Positions 33,701 through 44,830 of a stretch of DNA of 64,000 nucleotides are shown here, in pieces. Below the pieces are notes generated by a model. The model was not told where the DNA came from. It worked only from the letters and a program-made list of their open reading frames with translations, and did not search any database. A program made the translations under genes and the position numbers. Origin of the DNA: Gentiana macrophylla (taxonomy: Eukaryota; Streptophyta; Magnoliopsida; Gentianales; Gentianaceae); the NCBI GenBank assembly GCA_026214975.1, contig JAOBSW010000776.1:18921-82920 (forward strand), in the 5' to 3' direction. The first letter of the stretch is position 1. Every line of letters starts with the position of its first letter.

Positions 33701-34161
33701 TAAGAGATATGGCTTGGAGCCATAATGTATGAAGTAGATTCCATGAGTGACATAACAGGTTATGAACCTAGTCTGACTTACCTAAAGGGAATGTCTCTGA
33801 AAGGTGTGGAAGGTCTTTATGAAAGACTAACATGGAAATGTAATAAGATTACTAGTTAAGCTAAGTTGATGGCTAAAGGGCTACGAGGCCAAAACCTTGT
33901 GATTACCTTTATGCTACCAGCTATGCTTAATGCTATTCAGATGGTGCTTGTTGTAGCTACTTATCATAGCTATATGATAGTGTTGAAAAGGTTGGGCCAA
34001 AGGCTTGATGTTCATAGACGAAAATATAATGTGTGATCTCATGAGATCCATTTATGGACTCAAACAAGTTTCTCTATATAAGTTCTTTACTTTAATAATC
34101 AAAAGAGTTTGATTTGATCAAAAGTGAAGACATGCCTAGTGTGCAAGAGGGTTAGTGGGAG
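30784..34161 (+). pseudogene. Copia-2 leader (second part), gag, integrase and RT remains
   Basis: To about 31620 the sequence still aligns with the Copia-1 leader (e.g. the GTGACCCGCGGTTTCG and TAGTTGACTAGTGGGAG blocks). Beyond that, coding homology is patchy. ACATACCGATGTTTGTTGGC near 32822 equals the integrase HTDVCGP region. GTACTTAGTGAAGTACAA near 32910 equals the YLMKYK region. GATGGCTAAAGGG near 33868 equals the RT LVAKG block, and a YGLKQ-like stretch lies near 34050. No frame is long enough to encode a domain. Confidence 0.65.
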
Positions 34162-34166
34162 TGTTA

Positions 34167-35867
34167 TGACTTTTTGAGTAAGGTGTTGCATATCCCGAGT
34201 CAAGGTCGTATCCACAAGGAGAAATCTCAATTGAGTACCAAAGCGGCCCAAACAATTAGTCTAGTTGTATTCATTAATCAAAAAGCAAGTATGAACCAAC
34301 TACAAATTAACTAATGAAAAGCGAACTAAAAGTGCAATTAACTAAGGATAAAATGACTCGGATGAAGGGGAAATGATATGAAACGAGGTGGCTAAGGTGA
34401 TGTTCCGATGAACTAAATATGAGGTCTTGTAACTACTCGGAATCAAGCTTCACTAATGAGTTCTCAACACATTCAAGGTGCAATTCGCTATGTTAACGTC
34501 AATCGATCTCTCGCATCAACGAACTATAAACAAACATCTATCTATCGGCTAGGACTAGATTGAATGAATGGCTACGCATTAAAGTGCTACAAATCGCCCA
34601 ATCTAAGATTAGGTAACACACACTCTAGAAACAATTCTATCTCTAGATGATTTTACTAAGTGCTCATGATGACTAGTGTCCATGCCAATTCTTACAATTA
34701 CGCCTCGAATTAACACTTAGATGATGCAATTAGTCATTAATTAATCACACCCATGAAGATCAATCACCATGACATAAGCAAATCAAGAACATACAAGACA
34801 ATCCAACTTGAATCCAAGCAATTACAAACTATCTAGCTCAAATTCTCATCACCCCAGCCACAATTGACTTAGCTACTCATGATTAATGCAATGGAAAAGC
34901 AATTTATACTAAGTAAAGCCATGAAAATAGAAAATCACACCAAAAAGAGAAGAGATACCTCAATTCAAAGATGAAAACATGAAATTAGTCCATTTCCCAT
35001 GAAGATTCAACCAATGATTGATGTGTCCACCATAGATGAACAAAGCCCATGCTCCAATTACAAGAAATTGCAGGAAATTATAGCTAAGAATGAGTATTTT
35101 TGGGTTTTTTCATAAGCAACTCAAAGGAAGAAAAATCCAAGAAAATTGAAGAAGATTACATAAATTGATTTGGATTTGATCTTCTTTTGTTGCTAAATCT
35201 ACCATAGAACTAAGAAATTTAAGGTGAGAAGAGGGTGCTCTCCAAGCCCTCAAAATCGCCCCCCAAGAGCTTCTCAATTCGTCCTTGTTCAAAATGAGGG
35301 TGAGGATTAATATAGTTCAAAAATAGACTTCGGTGGACACCACAACTTTCTTGGTAAGTACCCAGTTTATGGACTATTCTGCTCAATTCTCGGTAGTCAC
35401 CAAGGCTTATCTGGTGGCTACCGAGTTTTCTGTGTATCCTGTCCAAATTCTTTGAAGTTCTGGTGACTACCAAGATGACTTCGGTAAGTACCAAGAATGC
35501 AGATTTCCAAAATTTAAACTTCTTCCTCTCCATTGCTTGTTCAAACTCACCAACCATCCCGATATACGAGCTTGAGACATTTTCGGGGCCCGGTAAATCC
35601 CTATACCTGCAAAATACAATACAAACCTATCCCGTAAAATCATGGGGTACGACGTACCCCTTGTGTGCGATAAAAGGCCCACATTTCAATGGTAAAAATG
35701 AGATTTCCGACTAAGTGTGATGTGGAACCTTGAGTGATAAAATAAGCGTGATTAGGCATCTAATTGATTGAAATGAGGCTCGAAGTGCTGCAAAATAGGG
35801 GTAAAACACGTGTGAAATGCATGAAAGGATTGACTCCATCATATCCTTCTCGAGAGTTGTTACCCCA
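34167..35867 (-). repeat. Probable solo LTR of a Gypsy-type element inside Copia-2 RT
   Basis: Copia homology stops near 34161 and resumes near 35873. The 1.7 kb between has no coding frame. It may begin TGACTTTTTGAG and end GTTACCCCA, with imperfect flanking repeats tgtta/tgtca. Its start (GAGTCAAGGTCGTATCCACAAGG) resembles the start of the Athila LTR (GAGTCCGAGGTCGAACCCAC). A TATA-like box and inverted repeats point leftward. Boundaries are uncertain because about 65 bp of Copia sequence also seems lost at the site. Confidence 0.6.
35307..35492 (-). promoter_or_regulatory. GGTRnnYACC inverted-repeat cluster and TATA-like box in the solo LTR
   Basis: Six 10-bp sites (GGTGGACACC at 35332, GGTAAGTACC at 35353 and 35483, GGTAGTCACC at 35392, GGTGGCTACC at 35413, GGTGACTACC at 35462) lie just upstream, on the minus strand, of ACTATATTAATCC (about 35307-35316). 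Arm and spacer lengths equal those of the Athila cluster. Confidence 0.6.
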
Positions 35868-35872
35868 TGTCA

Positions 35873-36757
35873 CGGTCAATTAATGTTTGATAATTCAAGG
35901 ACTTTTTGAAAGCTCTTGGAAGTAGCAGTTCTTATGTTGAAAATAAGAATCTATAGTGATTGATTTAGATACTGTTTAATAATCACAGTTCACGCTTATA
36001 GATGAGATGCTAAAACAGTTTAGCATAGACCACATCAAAAGATACTGCCATCATGTATTCTTGAGGTCTATCTATGACAGGACGTCAGTCCTGAAGATAA
36101 GGTGAAAGGTGATACTTATGGAAGGCACAATTTGCCTCTACAATGGGGTCCATCATAAGTGTTGTGAGTTAAACCAGATGTTCATACTTTATGAAGAGTC
36201 ATGAGCAAGTATGAAAGTGATTCTGGTATATGTCGAGAATATCCTTAAAGGTGTTAAGGATGGGTTCTTGGTTTTCTGAAACTTGGAATCGAATAAACGT
36301 AGTTATACATATGTATACCCTGAATCTTATGAAGATAGTGGGAGCTACAGTCTAGGTTTGCAGTCACTTTGATTAAGTGATACAGTGGGCTAGAAATGTT
36401 CTTAGCTTGAAATCACGGGAGATTCTACAACTGGGCCAAAACACAGTAGTGCCTTGGAGGCGCAGCAGGAGAAACAAATGGATCTAGAAGGTTCATTCCT
36501 GAACCTTGTGTGGTTCTTCCACCTTTTCTATATAGCTGATGTAGTAAGTGGATTCATTGCTTAGGCAAGGACCAGGGTCTTGTCAGAGATTCATGTGTGT
36601 GTTGAGGCGGTTCCTTTTGACTTGGTCATTCGGAACATGATATGAAGATAGTTTGAGCCCTACGGATAGTGATCCGTTCACGCTTAGGGTCGTTGTGAGT
36701 ATCGCATGAGATTCTTGTGTTTCAATCTGGTCTTGTGTGTACGAGTGATTAGTTTTG
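35873..36757 (+). pseudogene. Copia-2 RT end and RNase H remains
   Basis: Alignable pieces with Copia-1 include CAAGGACTTTTTGAAAG (SKNFSMKD region) and AATCTATAGTGATTGATTTAGA (KIYRDRS region). A CTTGGAGGC(G)CAGCAGGAG stretch near 36452 corresponds to SEAAKEA of RNase H. The sequence has no usable frame. Confidence 0.6.
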
Positions 36758-36772
36758 GACCAAGCGGGAGAT
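36758..36772 (+). other. Copia-2 polypurine tract
   Basis: GACCAAGCGGGAGAT precedes TGTTGAAATAG at the start of the 3' LTR. Confidence 0.75.
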
Positions 36773-38756
36773 TGTTGAAATAGTGTCCTAAATCCCAATC
36801 GGGTTGGACCGGATCCGACCGGGTCGGATCATTTCTACTATTTCTTTATGTTTATATATATAACAATTGGCTTTAATGTTATTATATATTCTGTTTATCT
36901 ATATGAACCAATCTGTGATTGTATATATGATAACGTCCCTAGTGTCAAACTGTGAGAGAGAAATCATAATAGTGATTATGGTTGATGAGATCTCGACTCA
37001 CTTTAAAGGGTTTGATACTTAAATGTCTCTAGTCGTTTGTACTATTAAACAGGACATTAATAGTACGATTAGACTAGCACGTATTAGATGTCTTCTATCT
37101 AATTGAAGATATGGATAGATCTCGTCTATCAAAGTGTTGAGACACTTGGACTGTACGTGGACGTGTATTGGAGAATGCGTATGTTAGACTAACCCACTTA
37201 CTTTATTAAGTGTCACACTATGTGGTGGTAGTGTAATTATCCTAAGACCGGAGTCTTCATGGCATCACGGTGTGGATTGCCATGCTTTGACACTATTGAG
37301 GTTTCCCCTAGCCATGGGGCGATCATGCGGTAGTGATTGTGTGTGATACTGAAGCATGCGTAGGATTCATGTTGCTCGTCTGGAAATCGCGTATCCTATT
37401 ATTATGAGTAAATATTTGAAAAGGATCTTCTTATAAGGAATGTCTTACTCTCGTGAATCTTTACAAAGTGGAAGTAGATGAGTTACTTCGAAAGAGCATG
37501 ATATCCAGATTATAAGATACGATCGTTAATGTACTGACACTCTAGATACGATCGTATGGATATTATTACAGCGATATGATTCTATTTACACGGTAACTTT
37601 TTCACATGAAAGGTATAAGTCATTGCATTTGACTCTTCCGATGATTGGGGGTCGTGGACGAGTTGCTAGACGCTATCCATTATTGTTAGGTATGAAGGGT
37701 ATTTTCGTAATTTGCACTTTGTGCCTACGGGCAACATATACGGAAGCCTATCGGGTCACACACATAAGAACATCTAGCCATATTAAAATGCGGTTATAGC
37801 GATAACAAAATAAGGAAGTTTATCTCAACTATAAAGTGTTTTTTTTTACACAAACTATAAAGTGTTATAGCGATTAAATTAATATGGTGGTATTTATTTA
37901 TTATGAATAAATATAATGCAAGATATTAATTATGTTGATTAATTAAATATACATATTTTAATATGTATGGGGCGAAATATGTATATATGATATACATGTA
38001 TTTTGCAGATTAACTAATCATAGTGTTATATTAATTAAGAATATTTCGGATGCCAAATCTTTGACATATGGGGCGCATATTGATGTGTATATGATACACA
38101 TGGATTTTGTAATTTAATTAATAATATTATCATATATTAATATTATATAGTAATGAATATAGATTTGCACACATGTGTAAATTGATTTATGGTAATAAGA
38201 TAAAGATAGTCAATATTAGATATTGACAATATCTTGGAAATATTTAATATGAGATATTAAATTAAATGAGATAAATCAATTAATTATATTTTCCTTATTT
38301 TATTAGGAAAATATTTCTTTCTCCTCAGTCTACTAGGAAGCTTCTCCCAATAAGTTTTTTGGGGCATAGGAGCGCCACATCTATCTATTTAAAATAGGGA
38401 TTGGTAGCTCTTTTGTACATCACAATTAGAAGAGTTCTAATTTACTAGAAAATATGAGAGCTTCCTAGAGAGAGATTTTGAGAGAGAGAGAAAGTCGGTG
38501 TAGCAACCAAGTTTTTCTGGTAACAATCCATGATGGGATTCTGGCGGGCTGTTCGTGTGGATCACCGGTAGAGGCCGAACACTTAGGCGGCTCCGTGCAG
38601 AAACTACAACCGTAGACAAAGTGTCGATCCAATTGGATCAACCAAGGTATTCTCTTGTCTACTTCTTTTATGCTTGTTGCTTAAACGAAGTCGATCCTGG
38701 TTAAAAAGGAAATAAAATTTTAAATTCCGCTGCATTCCCGCGTAGATTTCCTTACA
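36773..38756 (+). repeat. Copia-2 3' LTR
   Basis: This 1984-bp repeat begins TGTTGAAATAGTGTCC and ends TTTCCTTACA. It is homologous to the Copia-1 LTR over most of its length (shared GGTTGGACCGGATCCGACC start, TAGATGTCTTCTATC and CACATGAAAGGTA blocks). A TATA-like CTATTTAAAATAGGG is at about 38384-38399. Confidence 0.9.
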
Positions 38757-38901
38757 GAGTTGTCCTCTCGCTGGTTTCAGGACATTGTTCCATGATTTCA
38801 AGGATATGAATCTTTTTGAAGCGAAAGAAAGATAGGCACGTTGTCAAAATAGTAGTAGTGAAATGAGAGATGAAGTTTTATCTTATCCATTCACAATATA
38901 C

Positions 38902-38947
<46 letters not shown>

Positions 38948-39220
38948 CACTACAAAACAGGGCCTCTTAAAATATGCAATAAAAAGAGTTCTAAATCTCC
39001 TGTAATAATGCTACCAAATATTCTAGAGTAATCAAGACAAATATTTACAATAGATGCAATATTACACACGTAAAAAATGCATGACACTCTAATACACCTA
39101 AAAATATATATTAAACGTGTTGTACACTGGTTTAATTGCGATTATTGGTGTTTATGTTTTTATTTTTATTTTTAAATGTAAGTATGTAACGGGTACATTC
39201 GGGTCAAAATTGATTTTATT
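38757..39220. other. AT-rich sequence with (TA)n microsatellite; no gene seen
   Basis: A TA run of about 18 units lies at about 38908-38945. Nothing else is recognisable. The stretch could be host DNA beyond the Copia-2 insertion or more of the outer element. Confidence 0.5.
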
Positions 39221-39224
39221 TCAT

Positions 39225-39610
39225 AGCTGGTGATTTTTTATTTTATAAATAATTTGTTAGACTTGTTTATTTTCAAAAGCTGGTGAAATTTGTTGGATTT
39301 TAAATTCTATGTTGTTATTTCCACTATTATATTTGTTATGTTAGAGTACATATTATTATATTTGTATTTTTACAGAGCTGGCGAAATTTTTTGGATAAAT
39401 TTGTTGAATTTTAAATTCTGTTTTCTTATTTCCATTATTATATATGTTTTGTTAGAATATATATTATGATATTTGTATTTTAGTTTTAGGTAGTATATAT
39501 GTATTTTTACAGAGTTGGCGAATTTTTTTGGTTAAATTTGTTGGATTTTAAATTATGTTTTGTTATTTCCATTATTATATTTGTTTTGTTTTGTTTTTTT
39601 GGATTCTGTT
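39225..39610. repeat. Degenerate tandem repeat, about 100-135 bp units
   Basis: Units starting GAGCTGGCGAAATTTTTTGG occur at 39279, 39376 and 39512. Each is followed by AATTTGTTG.ATTTTAAATT.TGTT.T.TTATTTCCA.TATTATAT. A partial unit (AGCTGGTGATTTTTTATTTT) precedes them. Confidence 0.8.
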
Positions 39611-39970
39611 TTGTTTTGTTTTTTCCATTAGTATACGCCATTAGTGTCCGTTTTTAAGGGATTGTGGAATTTACAAAATATTAATTTGGGAAAATCCTTT
39701 TATAACCCGAAAGTCTTTAGTTAAATAAAAATTCAAAAAATGATTTGCGAGTATGAGCCGGATCATTTTCCGGATTTGGATCAAGTAATCAGGATAATTG
39801 GGTTAAAAGTGCTTTTCTTTATTATATAGTATAGATTTTTAATTAAATAAAATGATATTTATCATTCAATTAATTGAATATAAGTAAGAAAATTCAAAGC
39901 CGAATCACATGTAACCATGATACTCGGTATATAAGTTGTTAAATACAAGATGATTGGGATCATAAAACAC

Positions 39971-40100
39971 TTTTTTTTTCGGAAACGAAAGAATAACACC
40001 ACACACACGCCCCAAGTGGGGATCGAACCTTGGACTCCATACAGGGAGCCAGGTTAGACCCTAATGGATTACCACTAGGATATGTACCCGAGTACAGATT
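39971..40100 (-). mobile_element. SINE, family A copy 1
   Basis: Read on the minus strand it has a pol III box A-like CTAGTGGTAATCC, a box B-like AAGGTTCGATCC about 55 bp further on, and an A tail (T run at 39971-39979 on the plus strand). It is flanked by the 9-bp target duplication ATAAAACAC (39962-39970 and 40101-40109). It shares sequence with the copy at 41477-41609. Confidence 0.88.
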
Positions 40101-40291
40101 ATAAAACACAGTTCAAATGATTAGTCTGTAGGAATTGAATGGATGTATGTGATATTTCGGTTAAAACTGCTAAAAATATGGTCGGAGGTGAACATAACAT
40201 TTCTGTTGGCACAAATTTCGATGCCACCACGGCTGCTCTCGGATTAAGGTTATGGCATCTCAAAATACATGTTCGTTTCATTTAAACATAG

Positions 40292-40375
40292 TTATCATAA
40301 CCGGACCGGACATTCAACCGGAAAATATACCGGGTCACCGGTTCAACCGACAAGTCATTGGTTCAACTGGTGGGT
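40292..40375. repeat. ACCGGTT-rich terminal-like sequence (left)
   Basis: It contains ACCGGACCGGACATTCAACCGG and further CCGGTTCAACCG words. A related block in opposite orientation lies at 42918-43085. The two may be the ends of one large DNA-type element about 2.8 kb long. That is inference, because no target duplication was found. Confidence 0.4.
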
Positions 40376-40462
40376 CACTAAATATAATAATATAATCAAG
40401 ACATAAGAAAAAATAATAATATGACATTCAAAATTATTTCCAAAATATTCCTGTTAGAGAAA

Positions 40463-40660
40463 TTAGCAATCTAGCATGCTGTTTAACACAAAATTAAATC
40501 AAAAACGAAATTGTAAAATAGGATAGAAAACTTATTGACTGAGGCGAGTGTAGCACTCTGTCCTTAAGATGTTTTTGCCCCAATTTTGTGCATGCGGTAA
40601 TGGCAATCGTCTCCCAAAATACAACAGTCATACCTTCTTCGGGTTGTTGCACTTCAATGA
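40463..40660. repeat. Direct repeat copy 1 (pair with 41016-41215)
   Basis: It shares ATGCTGTTTA.CACAAAATTAAA, CTTATTG..TGAGGC, CTCTGTCC..AAGA.GTTTTT, GGTAGTGGCTACCGTCTCCCAA-like and GTTGTT.CACTTCAATGAG blocks with the downstream copy. No homologous protein was recognised. Confidence 0.75.
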
Positions 40661-41015
40661 GAAGAAGACGGCGAACCGATCATGTTCTGTATATCTCTTT
40701 TGACTCGAAAATTTTAAGTTTATTTTTGGATGTCATGAAAAAAATAAGAAGCCGGCCTTTTAAAGGAATGAATTTATTATAAAAATCGCAGCACTATTTT
40801 CACTTGTGTGCTAGTATTTTATAGGAGAAATTGGAGGTTATTTACTACCAGTTGCGTCCTTTCAAAATGATTCAACCAAACAGGTGCAACCCTTATGTGG
40901 TTGCAATATTTCACCGAACCGATGCAACTCTTTGTCACATGTCCATTCGGATTTTCCTTCCATTATTAATTTTTATTCAAAATTCTCCAACAATTCACGT
41001 TCCCTTAAAAAAAAT

Positions 41016-41215
41016 AGCAATCACATGCTGTTTATCACAAAATTAAAACAAAAACAAAATTATAAAGCAGATGAAAACTTATTGGTGAGGCAGTGTGTAA
41101 CTCTGTCCCCAAGACGTTTTTTACCGATTATATGTGTACTGCGGTAGTGGCTACCGTCTCCCAAGATACAACATTCATACCCTTTTGGGTTGTTTCACTT
41201 CAATGAGTTTCTCCA
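41016..41215. repeat. Direct repeat copy 2
   Basis: It is the counterpart of 40463-40660, diverged, about 553 bp downstream in the same orientation. Confidence 0.75.
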
Positions 41216-41476
41216 ACAATTCCAACATCCAAATCACAAGCAAGATACAAATAAAATAACCCCCTCCGTTTTTTTATATAGTAATTTATTATATAGGCAC
41301 ACACCCTAATAAAATGATTAATGTGTCTAAAATAACAATATATATGGCAAAATTACCTTTTTATTTTTGCTTTTGAATAGTTACCTTATGTTATATACCA
41401 ATCTTGGAAAATGTGTATCTTTATTGAAAATATGGAAATTGCATTTGTTCACCTCGTTGGTAATGTAGTAGTACTA

Positions 41477-41609
41477 TTATTTTATTTTTTTTATTTTTTT
41501 ATTTTTTTTTTACGGACACGAAAGTAAGGGGAGGGAGATCGAACCCTGGACCTCCCATTGAAGGCCAGGGTAAGTCCTAGTGGCTTACCACTAGGATGAG
41601 ATTAAGCTC
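41477..41609 (-). mobile_element. SINE, family A copy 2
   Basis: On the minus strand it reads CCTAGTGGTAAGCC (box A-like), CAGGGTTCGATCTCC (box B-like) and a long A-rich tail after CGTGTCCGT. An exact 11-bp target duplication TAGTAGTACTA (41466-41476 and 41610-41620) proves retroposition. Confidence 0.9.
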
Positions 41610-42074
41610 TAGTAGTACTAGTCTTTGTTGCCTTTTCATATGGCAAAGACATTGGAAATTGTATTTTTCCTATTTTCATTCATTATGAATATTGTAATTT
41701 AAAACATGTTTGATCATTGTAATTAATATGAGGCTAAGAGTGGATAAAAATAATAAACGTAGTATTGGTATTTTAAAATGACATAAATGTAATAAAAAAA
41801 AAATCTGAAAAATGACAATTAAAAAAAAACAGAGGAAATATGTAAATTATTAATTAAAAAAAAACACTAAAATACTAGTGAAAACCCACAAAAAAATTTC
41901 GAGTAAGAGGTCTGTTTTGTAAACATTGCACCTTGCAAAATAGTATAACCATACTAGTCCATATTTTTCCAAATAGTACCAAATTCATAATTAAAAAATA
42001 AGTAAGACTGAAACATATAATTTTCACAATTAATCCAATGAAAGAGAAGAAATAAAATCATAGAGAGTAGATCC

Positions 42075-42413
42075 GTTTGTTTTGGGTTGAGTTTATTTGG
42101 AGTTGTTTTATATACTAGTGGATAATAAAATATAATAAAAATGATTGAAGTAATGATTAGAAAGTTAAAATGTATTTTTGAAATTTATGTAAATAAAGAA
42201 ATGATTGGTGAGAGAAATTGAAATAAAGTAGTATAATGAATAAAATATGGTAAAAATATAATAAAGTAGATAAAGTGAAATGGTGAGGGACGATTTAATA
42301 TTTTTATTATTTGTAGTTGAAGAAATAATGGGTAAGATAATCTTAAGAAATAATTGGTGAAGTGATATAAATATAAAAAAAAAACTCCAAACAAAACTCC
42401 AACCAAAACAGAC
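42075..42413. mobile_element. MITE with about 30-bp terminal inverted repeats
   Basis: The left end GTTTGTTTTGGGTTGAGTTT..TTTGGAGTT and the reverse complement of the right end GTCTGTTTTGGTTGGAGTTT.GTTTGGAGTT match over roughly 30 bp. The interior is AT-rich and non-coding (the 76-codon frame on the minus strand is low-complexity Leu/Phe). No convincing target duplication is visible, so the superfamily is undecided. Confidence 0.65.
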
Positions 42414-42556
42414 ACAAGGTTAATGACGCATAGTTAATTTTTTACAGGATTATTCTATAATTGAGTAAGCCTAAAAGAATGAAAAAGTTAATAATTTTTT
42501 TTTTACGATGAAAGAAAGAACACTACAACTATTTACCACAACATTAGTGGATAAAC

Positions 42557-42642
42557 ACACCACATAATATGAGTATAACTTTCAAACTCACCACATAATA
42601 TGGGTATAATTTCAAACACACCACATAATATGAGTATAACCA
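42557..42642. repeat. Minisatellite, about 30-35-bp unit, three copies
   Basis: CACCACATAATATGAGTATAAC (with one GGGT variant) recurs three times, separated by TTTCAAAC-type spacers. Confidence 0.85.
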
Positions 42643-42659
42643 AGTAGCTTGACTCAAGT

Positions 42660-42847
42660 GAATAAGTGACTTGAGAATGCATAGGGAGGTCATCGGTCAA
42701 TTCTCTTACAGGTCAGCTTAGTGTTGAAAGAGCTCTTGGTCATGCCTTACCTCGTGAGTAAAGTCGATTTATACGCAGCGAGGCGAGATCGAACTCCGGA
42801 TTAATCAGACCGGTGGGCCTGGGTACCGGGGGCTTCATTCAAAAAAA
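42660..42847 (+). mobile_element. SINE-like retroposon, family B copy 1
   Basis: It ends GTACCGGGGGCTTCATTC plus an A tract and shares GAGCTCTTGGTCA.GCCTTACC and CGAACTCCGGATTA.TC.GA blocks with 49150-49337. A box B-like GAGATCGAACTCC is present. The 5' end and target duplication are not resolved. Confidence 0.5.
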
Positions 42848-42917
42848 TATATATCATTATTTTATTTTTTTAAAGTTAAATCTCACCGAATTATTAAAAA
42901 TAAATAAATAAAATAAA

Positions 42918-43085
42918 AACCGGTTCGACCAATAACCGGTCGGCTCACGGTTTAGCGGTTCAAACGGCAGTTTTAACGATTTTAACGATTTTGAGCTGTC
43001 AGACTCCTTAACCGGTCCAATGATTGAACCGGACCGGTTCTATGTCCGGATCACTGGTTTTATCGGTTTTGATTTAATCGAAAAT
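42918..43085. repeat. ACCGGTT-rich terminal-like sequence (right)
   Basis: It contains ACCGGTTCGACCAATAACCGG, CCGGTCCAATGATTGAACCGG and ACCGGTTCTATGTCCGG. Its reverse complement resembles 40292-40375. Confidence 0.4.
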
Positions 43086-43822
43086 CTTAGCGGAAACAAT
43101 AAACAAAACTCCAATACGAAACAAAATCTGGCAAAAAAAACTTACCTAACTAGTATCAATGCATGAGAAGGTAAGAAAATTGTTACCGAACCAACATATA
43201 TAATACTAAGTAAAAACCCAAGATTTTCCGATTTATTCTCCCACACAAGCCGGTTTTTACTTAAACCCATTAATCTTGAATTTCCATCCCAGAGATCCCA
43301 TCTTTCTTTTGGAGTATACTTATATCCAAGAAAACTAAATATTCTTTGATCTATGTGATTATGGTGCCTAAATGAGAGCATTAGGGTTTAGGGTGAAGCT
43401 AGCTTTCCTTAGTACAACAATAAGAAGGTTGTAGATCCTTATCTTATAAGGCCAATTATTTAATCACAATAAATAAGTCGCACAGTTAGTGTCACATGTT
43501 ATTGTGTAATCATAAAATTAGAAAAACATTTTATTGTTTTAAATATTATTTATCTCATAAATAAACCATGACACCAATTATTATATAGAAAAACCATTTT
43601 TTGCATTTAATAATTACTTAATATATTTTATTAATCAGAAGAATATGTTTTCTCATTAAATTACTTTATCTATCTCATAGATAACCAGTGACATAATAAC
43701 CATCGTAACTCATTTGATTTTTAGGGTAGCAGCATTGCAAGAAAGCGCAAGATCGAAGTTCGGCGGATGTAGCTCAATTCAAAGGAACTCGTTGTAGGCA
43801 CGGGTCTGGTCGTATTTGTTGA
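43086..43822. other. AT-rich sequence, no gene seen
   Basis: An 80-codon minus-strand frame (43142-43381) has no recognisable similarity. Weak internal duplication around TATCTCATA.ATAACC (43550 and 43672) is the only structure noticed. Confidence 0.5.
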
Positions 43823-43827
43823 CAAAG

Positions 43828-43968
43828 TGATGAACGATGCAATTAGGGTTTTGTTAAACATCCATTACAATTATAATATCTTTGTGTGCACAGTATTTAT
43901 ATGTGTACACAATAACAACTCTAGTACAGATTCTTAAGTAAATACAATATGGTCCTTATACTCTAACA
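43828..43968 (-). repeat. Copia-3 left LTR
   Basis: It runs TGATGAACGATGC to CTCTAACA and matches 48675-48814. AGTATTTATATGTGTACACAATAA is the most conserved core. Confidence 0.9.
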
Positions 43969-43985
43969 GCCCCCCTCAAATTGAA
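43969..43985 (-). other. Copia-3 polypurine tract
   Basis: The plus strand reads GCCCCCCTCAAATTGAA, giving TTTGAGGGGGGC on the element strand next to the LTR. Confidence 0.8.
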
Positions 43986-44830
43986 TGGGGTATTAACTAC
44001 ATTTAATTTGTGCCTGAACGAAGTAAACAGAGTAGAACTGAGAGGCGTGGTCAAGGAATCAGCCACTTGATCACATGAGGGGATGTACTGTACTTCCATG
44101 GAGCCCTGCATCACTTTTTCTCTAACAAAATGAGCATCTAATTCCACATGCTTGATCCTGGAGTGCAATACTGGATTGTGAGCAAGAGTACCTGCTCCTA
44201 AATTGTCACACCATAAGATAGGTGTTGCTGCTGGTTTAATCTTGAGTTCAGACAAAACATTGAGGAGCCATTGTGTTTCAGAAGCTGCATTGGCAAGGGC
44301 TCTGTATTCAGATTCTGTGGATGACCTGGAAACCACATGTTGTTTCTTGGAAGACCATGAAATCAAAGAGCCAGCTAGATATATGCAATAAGCTGCTATG
44401 AGTCTTCTGTCATCTTTATCATATGCCCAGTCAGCATCACTGAAGTCATGAATGTGCAGGGGTTGAGAGGATTTAAATAGCAGGCCAAGATATACAGTAC
44501 CCTTGACATATCTAAGGAGGTGCTTGATTTGTTTCCAGTGAGAGACTGCCTGCATGTGTTGGCTCAAGGAATTTACTGCATAAGCCAGGTCAGGCCTGGT
44601 GAAGGTCAGATACTGTAAGGCCCCCACAGTACTTATATAAAGTGTAGGATTCTTTATAAGTTCTTGTGATAGAGGCACTTTTGAAGTGACAACCATGGGA
44701 GTGGGACATGGTTTCAGATTCTCCAACCCCAGTTTTTCCAACAACTGCTGAGCATAAACATGTTGAGATAAAAACAAACCATTGTGGTTACTCACGGCCT
44801 GAACCCCCAGAAAATGGTGCAGATTCCCTA
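43986..44830 (-). pseudogene. Copia-3 RT C-terminus and RNase H
   Basis: The longest frame of the element (279 codons, 44795-43956) covers the end of RT (LYISTVGALQYLTFTRPDLAYAVN) and the RNase H domain (DFSDADWAYDKDDRR, RSSTESEYRALANAASE, ILWCDNLGAGTLAHNPV). It ends just inside the LTR. All three acidic RNase H positions seem present, so this segment is intact as read, though it is cut off from the rest of RT. Confidence 0.92.

Larger units (their letters stand above)
27813..38756 (+). mobile_element. Copia-2: old relative of Copia-1 with truncated 5' LTR and two insertions
   Basis: The 5' LTR remnant and 3' LTR, primer site, GC-rich leader, degenerate integrase/RT/RNase H stretches and polypurine tract align in order with Copia-1. 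The coding region is far more decayed than in Copia-1, with no frame above about 100 codons. A small LTR element interrupts the leader and a probable solo LTR interrupts the RT region. The left boundary is a truncation, so no target duplication can be shown. Confidence 0.85.

Noticed and set aside
42185..42415. A Leu/Phe/Ile-rich 76-codon frame
   Set aside because: It is an AT-rich artefact inside the MITE.
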